Below, piece after piece: positions 55,441-64,000 of a stretch of 64,000 bases of DNA. The stretch is from the NCBI RefSeq assembly GCF_001659605.2, contig NC_035162.2:26651526-26715525 (forward strand), written 5' to 3'. The position numbers and the translations under genes are program-made. The notes beneath the pieces were generated by a model. The model was not told the origin of the DNA, ran no database searches, and worked only from the letters and a program-made list of their open reading frames with translations. Position 1 is the first letter of the stretch. The number at the start of each line of letters is the position of its first letter. The DNA is from Manihot esculenta (lineage: Eukaryota > Streptophyta > Magnoliopsida > Malpighiales > Euphorbiaceae).

Positions 55441-57629
55441 TGTAACGAACTGGAAACCGGACCGCTACCGGCGTTAGGATCTAGATCGACTTAAGGTCGT
55501 CGGGACCCATAGCAAGCCTACTATACATCCTGTACATCTGATAAAATCCCATACATGATCATATATTTTCATAAAAACTTTAAACTTTCCATATACCAAG
55601 CTTGACCTGTGCATGCACCAAAACTGTATACATACAAACCCCATACTAGAGCCCTTATCAAATGCTATAGTTGGGTCAACATTACATATATCAAGCTTGG
55701 TTCATCATATCTCATCATTAAAATATTTACATAAAGATCATGTACAAAAGGGATTAACTATACATTAGGGCCAAGCACAATACTAATCCTCATTACATTA
55801 CTTTACATTACATCATTTTACATATCATGTCCACTACTAGACTATTACATAACATAGCCTTTACCCTTGCTGACTTCCTGAGCTACCTGTGCTCCTGCAA
55901 ACCTGGGGGTTAGGGGAAAGGAGTGAGCTACTAAAGCCCAGTGAGCAGAACAATAAAACAATTTAATAACATATGCTTTCATGAAATGCAACACAACACA
56001 AACAATTCACATCACGGATGGACTTGTCACCAATAACCCTCTCCATAATCCAATTGTGCCAGGGGCGTATAATGGGCGTCACTGGCCTTTCTCTTAACAT
56101 GACATTACATAACATATCCAATGTGCCAGGGGCGTAGAATGGGCCTCACTGGTCTTTCTCTCACATCGTGCCAGGGGCGTAGAATAGGCCTCACTGGACT
56201 TCCATACCGCATCATAACATATCATATCGAGGGCTAGTGGGTCATCCAATATCCATCCACATCAACATCATATTATGCAATGCATCATATTCGTGAATTC
56301 TAATGCATAACAACCTAGTACATATCATGGCATTCGTGATGCATGAACATGCTAAAAATTTCATTTACTTTAAAACATAATTCAGTTCTACTCACCTCTG
56401 GTTGACTCTAAAATAGCTAACACTGCTGGCTTCCTCGGTTCCTCGGGTCCAATCCTACACAGGTGGACTCAAATGAGGGACCAAACATACTCTATCAAGA
56501 CTCTAAACATCTCCCCAAAAACCCCCCCAAAACATCATCAAAACATGTCTAGAAAACTAACAAAGGAAGGCTGGACAGGGGACTTTCGGCGGCAGGTTCG
56601 GCGGCCGAAGGTCCCTCCAGATTCGAAAGTCAGGCACTTTCGAGGGCAAGGTTGGGCGGCCGAAAGTCCTTCCAGAGCCGAAAGTCACAACCTTCGAGGG
56701 CAGGTTCGGCGGCCGAAACTCCCCTCCAGAGTCGAAAGTCCAAACTTTCGGGGGCGAGTTTAGGCGGCAAAAAACTGCCTCCATAGGCAGGTTCGGCGGC
56801 CGAACCTAGACTCTCTCCAAAGGGCAGAACTCGATTCTGCCTCTTACATCCAGCCACTCAAAACTTCACAACATGCATTCAACTATTCCAAAACATGGAT
56901 AAACACTTATTCAAGCATATAGGGGCATAAAACTAGCCTAAACCCCAACAAACATCAAAATATCATCTCATAAACATACATTGATCATTTAACTAACATA
57001 AACCCTAACATTTTACATCTACTATAAGCATGCATTAAACACCCTTAAAACCCTTCAAAACTTACTTAAAACATAAGAGAAGATGAGGATCTACACTTAC
57101 CTCTTAAAGATCGAGAGGAGATGCGATCCCAAACTTGAAGATATGGAGTAACGAGCTCCGGGGGTCTCCAAGCTTCAAAACTTTGATCTTAGCTTAAAAT
57201 CTTCAAAACATGGTAAAAACTCATAAAAATCTTGAAGGATATGAGGAGGAAACACAAGATCAACAAGGGGGTGGCGGAGACTCACCTTGCCCGGAAATGG
57301 AGAGAGAAAACTCATCCATTTTTGGACAAGGGGCCTTTTATAGGTGGCTGGCCAGACCACCTTCGGAGGCCAAAAGTGCCTCCGCGACTCCACTATGTTC
57401 CGCGGCCGAACATGAGGTTCGGCGGTCGAACCTGGGTTTCTCCTCCAAAATATTTTCTTTCAAAACTCAATTTCTTTCTTCATTAAAACCATAAAAACAT
57501 ACAAAAACATTTTAGAAAACCTTTATTTTACCCTTCTAGAAGGCTCCGACATCCGAGAAATTCCGAATTCCAACGGAGATTCCACCGGAAGGTAGGAATT
57601 CCGGTGTCGAGATCTAGCCGGATATTACA
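55441..57629 (-). repeat. third Tekay 3' LTR
   Basis: About 2.19 kb, TGTAACGAAC...GATATTACA. Contains three GGGGCGTAGAATGGGC-type units (about 56055-56190), palindrome clusters (56580-56800 and 57360-57430), minus-strand TATA CTATAAAAGG (about 57332-57341) and the donor-like motif (about 57097-57110). Confidence 0.92.
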
Positions 57630-57665
57630 TTCTCCCCCCTTAAGAACATTCGTCCCCGAATGTTC
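57630..57665 (-). other. polypurine tract and hairpin
   Basis: The minus-strand purine run TTAAGGGGGGAGAA, then GAACATTC (57644-57651), loop GTCCCC, GAATGTTC (57658-57665). Same arrangement as the other Tekay copies. Confidence 0.85.
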
Positions 57666-57736
57666 AACACACAAGCATAGCAAGGCATAAACATAAACAC
57701 ATCAAGGAAGCACATAAAAACACATAAACACTAACC

Positions 57737-58377
57737 TTAAAAGAGATAAGGGTATTGCTGGAGCATGGACTCCCATGTCTCCCAAGTACATTCTTCTATG
57801 TTGTGGTGATTCCAAAGGACTTTCACCATCGGGATTTCTTTGTTCCTCAGCTTTCTGATATGCGTGTCTATGATTCGCACTGGCTGCTCTACATAAGTGA
57901 GATCTCCTAGGATCTCCACATCAGGCTCACTAAGAACCTTGCCCGGATCTGACACAAACTTCCGTAACATGGAAACATGGAAAACCGGATGGATTCTCTC
58001 CATGGAAGCAGGTAAATCTAACTTGTACGATATATTCCCAATCTTCTGCAAGATTTCAAAGGGTCTGATGTACCGTGGAGCTAACTTACCTTTTTTCCCA
58101 AAATGAATCACCCCTTTCATAGGAGACACCTTGAGCAACACCATATCTCCCTCCTGGAACTCTACATGCTTCCTGCGGACATCTGCATAACTTTTCTGAT
58201 GACTCACAGCAGTCTTGATCCTTTCTCTGATAATGGACACTACCCTGCTGGTGATTTCTACTAGCTCAGGCCCCGCTAAGGCCCTTTCTCCCACTTCTTC
58301 CCAGCAAACAGGTGACCTGCACTTCCTTCCATACAAAGCTTCATATGGAGCCATCCCTATGCTATCATGATAGCTGT
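57737..58377 (-). pseudogene. third Tekay: integrase C-terminus and chromodomain-like tail
   Basis: Open frame from [11 protein letters not shown] (58354) through [38 protein letters not shown] and the tail ending QYPYLF. Unlike the level-2 copy it has no frameshift after CWEE. It is separated from the integrase core (60652 onwards) by a solo LTR, with GCTGT on each side. Confidence 0.9.
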
Positions 58378-60646
58378 TGTAATACCCGGCTAGATTCAGA
58401 CATCGGAATTCCTACCGTCCGGGGGAGTTCGAGGATGTCAGAGGTCTCTGGAAGGGTAAGAGAAAGTTTTCTAAAATATTTTCAAGTGTTTTAAAGGTTT
58501 AGCGTAGAAAAGGATTGAGTTTTGAAGAGATATGGCCAAGGAGGCATTTTGCCATGTTCGGCCCCCTAAGGTTAAGTTCGGCCGCCTAAAGTTCCCTAGT
58601 TTCGGCCCCCGAAGGTTAAGTTCGGCCGCCGAAGGTTGCATAGTTTTGCATGCGATTCGGCAGCCGAACCTGAGGCGGTTGCTCATCTATAAGGGCACCG
58701 AGTGGTAGAAAAAGGAGGAGGTTTCTTCTCTCCTTCTGACCTAGGTGAGGTCTTGATCTCCTTAAAGTATTTTCATGGTTTTACTTCAAATCTTTCACGG
58801 TTTTAATGAGTTTTACCCTTGTTTTGAAGAGTTGTGAGCTTGAAACAAGGTTTTGGAGTTTGAAGCTTTTGAAGCTTGGTTTCTCCATATCTTTGAGTTT
58901 GGATCATCTCAGCCTTTGTTCTTCAAGAGGTAAGTGTTGATCCATGGTTCTTATGATGTTTTTATGAGTTTTGTAAAGGGAAAAGGGAGCTAGGCATGAG
59001 TTTGCATGAGATGTGCATCATAGGGTTTATGAATCCTTTATGTTTGATGTGTGTCTTGTGAGCTTGTTGTTGGAGTTTAAAGTTATTTGAAGCTCCCTTA
59101 GGCTTGTTGAAGTGTTTATGCATGTTTTAGAAGGGTTAAATGCATGTGTTGAGGTCTGAACAGGTGATGGAGGGACTGGCAGGCGTCCTTGTGCACGAAA
59201 CTGAGTTTTGGCTAAACTCAGGTTCGGCCCCCGAAAGTCCAAGTTAGGCCGCCAAACATGCCTGACTTTCGTCTCTGGAGGAGACATTCGGCCGCCGAAG
59301 GTGCTGCCGAAGGTGCCCTGTCCAGCCTTCCTTTGCTTGTTTTGCATGCATGTTTTGTGATGTTTTAGAGGGTTTTTGGAGAGATGTTCATAGTTATGTT
59401 AGAGTATGTTTGGTACCTCATTTAAGTCCATCTGTGTAGGATTGGACCGAGGAACCGAGGAGGCTCCAGAGTTAGAGTTGGCCCAGAGTTAGCCAGCATT
59501 GGCTAGAGGTGAGTGGAACTAAACTTCATATTTTACTTGAGAAATGACACGATTCTAGCATGATCCATGCATCATAAACTGCCATGTTATGTATTAGGTT
59601 GTATTGCATTAGACTTCACGACGATGATACATTGCATATACGTTGTTGTTTATGTGGATGAATGTTGGATGATCCTTAGCCCTTGACAGAGAGCAGATAC
59701 AGATTTATGGCATGAGATAGCCATACCAGGTCGCCCCTGGATAGTCCAGGTCGCTCCTGGTACTATGAGTGAGACAGCTGGGCTGTCAAATCAGAGTTAA
59801 GTGTAGACCAGGTGAGACCTCGTCTCCTTGGCACAGTTAGTCATGTTATGATATCAGAGAGATAAGTGTAGACCAGGTGATGACATCGTCTCCTTGGCAC
59901 AGTTGGATTATAACATGTAGTTGAGGGCTATTGGTGACAAATTCATCCTTGAGATGATATGTTTGTGATGTGATGCATTTCATGAAAGCATGTAATGAAT
60001 GAACTGTTTTTATTGTTCCTCCTCACTGGGCTGTAGTAGCTCATCCCACTCCCTTAACCCCAGTTTTGCAGGTTCTGAGATAGCTATGGGAAGTTAAAGT
60101 CAGCAAGAGTACAGAGGGAAGATATGCATGAATGTATGGTTGTAATAAAGTAGTGGACATGATGTAACTCAAAGATTAGTGGTAATGTAATGTGTATAGA
60201 TATGTACTGTCGTATACTGGATAGACTTGTGCTTTTCCTAGTATCATTGCTATAGTGTGATGTATGATTAATCCCTTGTACATGAATCCTGTATTACGTT
60301 TCTTGATGAGAAATGTGTGAGTTAGGCTTAATGTATGGCTTTGATGTGATACCAGTGGATTGTGTTACAGCGTAAAAGGGTTTAAATCCCTTGATCCACA
60401 GCAGATAGTAGTCCCTGGTATAGGCCCTGAGGGCCATTTCAGATTGATATATCTGAGTAGCAGTAGTTAAGCCTACAGAGTTTTACAGGATTGGTGAGTA
60501 TCTTTGTATCATGTATGGGATTTATCAGGTACACAGAGAGTATAGTCGGCTTGCTACGGGTCCCGACGGCCTTAAGCCGATCTGGATCCTAGTGCCAGTG
60601 ATGGTTCGGGCCGTTACAGAGGGGTACCGGTTTCCGGGTCGTTACA
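58378..60646 (+). mobile_element. solo LTR of the gag-only Tekay family
   Basis: 2269 bp, the same length as the LTRs at 17492 and 23850 and about 99.6% alike by eye (seven or eight differences). Perfect target duplication GCTGT (58373-58377 and 60647-60651), inside the integrase gene of the third Tekay. No internal region remains, so LTR recombination already removed it. Carries the same TATA, donor motif and palindrome clusters. Confidence 0.95.
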
Positions 60647-60651
60647 GCTGT

Positions 60652-61390
60652 TATTATAGGCAAACTCTACCAAAGGTAGATGCTGCCTCCAAGAACCGCC
60701 AAAATCTAGCACACACATTCTGAGCATATCTTCTATGGTCTGGATGGTCCTCTCTGACTGTCCATCAGTCTGTGGATGGAAAGCAGTGCTAAAATCTAGC
60801 CTGGTACCCATAGTGTTCTGCAGACTCCGCCAAAACCTGGAGGTGAACTCGGGTCCCCTATCTGACACTATTGATACTGGAGCCCCATGCAACCTGACCA
60901 CTTCATCAACATACACCTGTGCCAGTTTGTCCACAGAATAGCCACTCCTAACAGAGATGAAGTGAGCAGATTTGGTCAGTCTGTCCACAATCACCCATAT
61001 GGAGTCCAATCTGTTGGACGTTGCCGGTAACCCCACCACGAAATCCATAGCTATATTCTCCCATTTTCACTCTAGAATCGGCAGTGGGTTAAGCATTCCA
61101 GCCGGCTTCTGATGTTCCAGCTTCACCTTCTGACATAATTCATAGGCAGACACGAACTGTGCCACCTCTCTCTTCATAGCTGGCCACCAATAGACTCTTT
61201 TCAGATCTTGGTACATTTTGGTGGCTCTAGGGTGAACGCTGTATCTGGCATTATGAGCTTCTCTCATAATGTCTCCCTTCAGACTCACGTCATCTGGTAC
61301 ACATAACCTGTTCTCGTAATGGAGGATCCCCTTATCGTCGAATCTGAACTCCTCATTCTTGTCTGACTGGACAGTCCTGGCAATTTTCAC
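60652..61390 (-). pseudogene. third Tekay: integrase finger and core
   Basis: Two frames separated by a TGG-to-TGA stop (61067-61069) in the PEWKWEN segment. Upstream: HNARYSVHP and YELCQKV, where the first finger Cys (CEVC in the intact copy) is Tyr. Downstream: [18 protein letters not shown] and DGQSERT, with all three catalytic acids retained. It ends at NNS at the solo LTR. The finger Cys loss and the stop both inactivate it. Confidence 0.9.
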
Positions 61391-61408
61391 TAACTCTGGG
61401 TTCTCATG

Positions 61409-62230
61409 CTATTTCTGAGCCACCTGCTCCAGAAATACGGGTGTCACTCTCATCTGAGCTATCAAAGCACTTGTACCAGACAACTCCAACTGCAGCCCTT
61501 CATCAATGAGCTTATAGAATTCCCTCACTACCGATCTCCTCTCTGCTGTGATATGGGACAAACTGCCAAGTGATTTCTGGCTTAGGGCATCTGCCACAAC
61601 ATTTGCCTTACTCGGATGGTACTGAATCTTACAATCATAGTCACTAAGCAGTTCCACCCATCTTCTCTGCCTTAGGTTCAACTCTCTTTGACTCAAGATG
61701 TACTACAAGCTTTGATGATCTGTGAAGATCTCACATTTAACCCCATAAAGGTAATGCCTCCACATCTTGAGGGTGAAGATCACAGCTGCCATCTCTAGAT
61801 CATATGTAGGATAATTCAGCTCATGCCTCTTCAGCTGCCTAGAAGCATAAGCAATTACCCTCTCATTTTGCATCAACACACAACCTAGTCCCACACGGGA
61901 TGCATCACAAAACACTGTGAAGTCTTCATCACTTATCAGCAGAGCTAACACCGGCACTGACGTCAACCTTTTCTTCAGCTCTTCAAAGCTTTTCTCATAC
62001 TGTTCAGACCACACAAACTTCTGATTTTTCTTGGTCAATCTGGTCATAGAAGCGGTAATTTTGGAGAAGTCATGAACGAACCTCCTGTAGTAACCTGCCA
62101 AACCCAAAAAGCTTTTTATCTCTATCACTGTAGTGGGTCTAGGCCAGTTAGCTACAGCTTCCACTTTCTTAGGATCCACTTCGATTCCCTTTTCTGACAC
62201 AACATGTCCCAAGAAGGAAATGCTCCTCAA
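61409..62230 (-). pseudogene. third Tekay: RNase H and linker
   Basis: From [11 protein letters not shown] (62230) through DASRVGLGC to TDHQSL, a stop (61703-61705, CAG to TAG), then the RNase H end and [12 protein letters not shown] linker to a stop at 61409-61411 (CAG to TAG). The second stop is at exactly the same codon as 9392-9394 in the level-2 element. Confidence 0.92.
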
Positions 62231-63766
62231 TCAGAATTCACACTTGGAGAACTTGGCATACAAGCCATGCTCCCTCAGGGTCTGCAAAACCATCCTCAAA
62301 TGATGGGCATGCTCCTCTGCGTTTCTGGAGTACACTAAGATATCGTCAATGAAAACGATAACAAAGTGATCCAGATACTGGGTAAAAACTCTGTTCATGA
62401 GATCCATGAATGCTGCAGGGGCATTGGTTAGCCCAAACGGCATCACTAGGAACTCATAATGCCCATATCTGGTCCTGAATGTCGTCTTCGGCACATCTTC
62501 TTCTCTAATCCTCAACTGATGATACTCGGATCTCATATCTATTTTAGAGAAACAACCTGCTCCTGCTAGCTGGTCAAATAGATCGTCGATCCTAGGTAAG
62601 GGATACTTATTCTTGGTAGTGACTTTGTTCAACTGCCTGTAGTCAATACAAAGTCTCAATGATCCATCCTTCTTCTTTACAAACAGCACTGGAGCACCCC
62701 AAGGTGAGGTACTCGGTCGGATGAAACCCTTGTCTACCAACCCTTGCAACTGCTCCTTTAGCTCCTTCAACTCTACTGGTGCCATCCTGTAGGGAGGGAT
62801 AGAGATTGGTCTAGTTCCAGGCATCACTTCTATTTCAAACTCTATCTCCCTAGCAGGTGGTAGTCTTGGAAGCTCATCTGGGAAGACATCTGGAAACTCT
62901 TTGACTACGGGCACTGAGGCGGGCTCTCTAACCTGACTATCCAGCTCTCTCATATGAGCTAGAAACCCCTGACAACCCCTCCTGAGCAACCTACGATCCT
63001 GTAGGGCTGATATCAGACCTCTAGGCATACCCCTCCTGTCTCCTCTAAAGACAACCTCTGACCCATCCTATCCTCTGAACTTGACTACCTTATCTCTGCA
63101 GTCCAAGGTAGCACCATGAGTAGATAGCCAGTCCATCCCTAGAATGACATCAAAATCTGTCAAGTCTAGAACCACAAGGTCGGCTGGAAGGCATCTATCC
63201 TCAACAAACACTGGACTAAACCGGTAGACTGACTCTGCCGCTGATGGATCACACTTGGGTCCACTGACCCAGAGGGGACACTCTAACCCAGAGACCATCA
63301 AACCTAACCTCTCTACGGCTCTCGAAGCAACAAAAGAATGAGAAGCACCAGGGTCCATTAAAGCATACACATATAAACAACCAATGATGAGATTACCTGA
63401 CACCACGATGTTTGACGTGTTTGCCTCCTGCTGTGTCATAGTGAAGATCCGAGCTGGAGCTGATGGACCTTCACCCTGGGAACCTGCTGAAGAAGAGGCT
63501 GCCCCTCTCCCTCTGCCTCTGCCACTGCCCTGAGTCATGGCTGGAGCCACTGGCTGAGCCACACTACCTGAAGCCGTCTGCTGGGACGGTGCCATAAAAG
63601 CTGCCCTAGGACACTCCCGTGCCATGTGTCCCTCCTGCCCACACCTGAAGCAGGCTGTTGTCCCAAACCGATAGACTCCCTTGTGCGGCTTACCACACCT
63701 CAAACATTCTGAACCATCTGAACCTGCGCTCGAGCCACCACCTAATCCCAGACCTAACTTTAACAT
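62231..63766 (-). pseudogene. third Tekay: gag C-terminus, protease, RT
   Basis: Two blocks. 63068-63766 holds the knuckle [14 protein letters not shown] and protease MDPGASHSF up to DKVVKFRG, then a stop at 63068-63070 (CAG to TAG). 62231-63028 holds RT ([16 protein letters not shown]), ending in a TGG-to-TGA stop at 62231-62233 after SKCEF. In RT the usual DLRSGYHQL is DMRSEYHQL. Confidence 0.92.
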
Positions 63767-64000
63767 GTTCTAGAACTTATTCTTCTTTGGCTTTTTAGTG
63801 GTGCTGCCCCACTTTTTACTGCCTGAAGCTGCTGCACTCAGAGAAGAGGGATCTAACTTTCCTCTGCCTGGGGTTTTGGAACCCGAAGACTATGCCACTG
63901 ATTGCTTAACTGACCCCTCAATGATGGCACTAGCCTCCATCTTCCGTGCTGCATCCATAATGGTGTGGAAGCTCTCCCTCTCTGCTGCAAGGATCAGGGA
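63767..64000 (-). pseudogene. third Tekay: gag middle part (partial at window edge)
   Basis: Gag between the core and the knuckles. Stops at 63770-63772 (TGG to TAG within NKFWN) and 63890-63892 (CAG to TAG within VAQSSG) relative to the intact copy. Continues to the window edge as the gag core (MEAS...HAIMDAA-type sequence). The N-terminus and 5' LTR lie outside. Confidence 0.85.

Larger units (their letters stand above)
55441..64000 (-). mobile_element. third Tekay element, runs off the window
   Basis: Minus-strand Tekay inserted in the Athila gag remnant. The 3' LTR is 55441-57629, then purine tract and hairpin, pol (57737-58377 and 60652-63766) and gag (63770-64000, continuing outside). 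The left flank is TACAG (55436-55440); the right target site is not in view. Pol carries at least seven nonsense changes and an inserted solo LTR at 58378-60646. Confidence 0.93.

Noticed and set aside
58312..58494. A short plus-strand frame across 58378.
   Set aside because: It crosses the boundary between Tekay pol and the inserted solo LTR and matches neither in this frame.

Overview
This window is plant nuclear DNA made almost entirely of LTR retrotransposons. I see no convincing host gene, tRNA or rRNA. The lineages point to a eudicot: Ty3/gypsy chromoviruses of the Tekay/Del type (2.2-2.3 kb LTRs, initiator-Met primer site, C-terminal chromodomain-like tail), Athila-type gypsy elements (TGGCGCCGTTGCC primer site) and Ty1/copia elements. 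The species cannot be proven from the sequence; a heterozygous woody or Euphorbiaceae-like genome such as cassava is a low-confidence guess.

Layout. 1-4172: AT-rich, gene-free DNA with a ~0.9 kb degenerate tandem duplication. 4173-39160: one old copia element (minus strand, 5-bp target duplication GTAAG) that holds a five-level Russian-doll nest: copia > Tekay solo LTR (5197-34299) > Tekay element (5667-32522, minus) > Athila (15370-32317, plus) > a very young non-autonomous Tekay (17492-26118, plus). Target duplications are readable at every level, so the insertion order is fixed: GTAAG, AACAT/AATAT, ATCCC, CGGCC, AAGGC.

39161-55440: an older decayed copia carrying a Tekay solo LTR (39456-41696), followed by a ~5.08 kb block (LTR + flank) that recurs nearly identically at 49317-54394. 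Between the two copies lies the only uninterrupted Tekay gag-pol frame of the window (44581-49218). It lacks its 5' LTR, primer site and gag N-terminus and is joined to an Athila LTR at 44534/44535. The arrangement is what results from joining a solo-LTR allele to a full-element allele, either by real recombination or by a haplotype mis-join in assembly. 53542-55440 is the start of a second Athila element.

55441-64000: a third Tekay (minus strand, running off the window) with many nonsense changes, interrupted at 58378-60646 by a solo LTR of the same young non-autonomous family.

How the parts relate. The Tekay copies share an LTR promoter with a TATA box, arrays of a GCCGCC-containing palindrome, a conserved 5' splice-site-like CTTCAAGAGGTAAG, a pyrimidine-rich acceptor just before the gag start, and a perfect hairpin beside the polypurine tract. 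The most biologically interesting item is the gag-only Tekay family: its pol is rubble, yet its two LTRs differ at about 3 of 2269 positions, so it was very probably mobilised recently by enzymes supplied in trans. All divergence counts are by eye.
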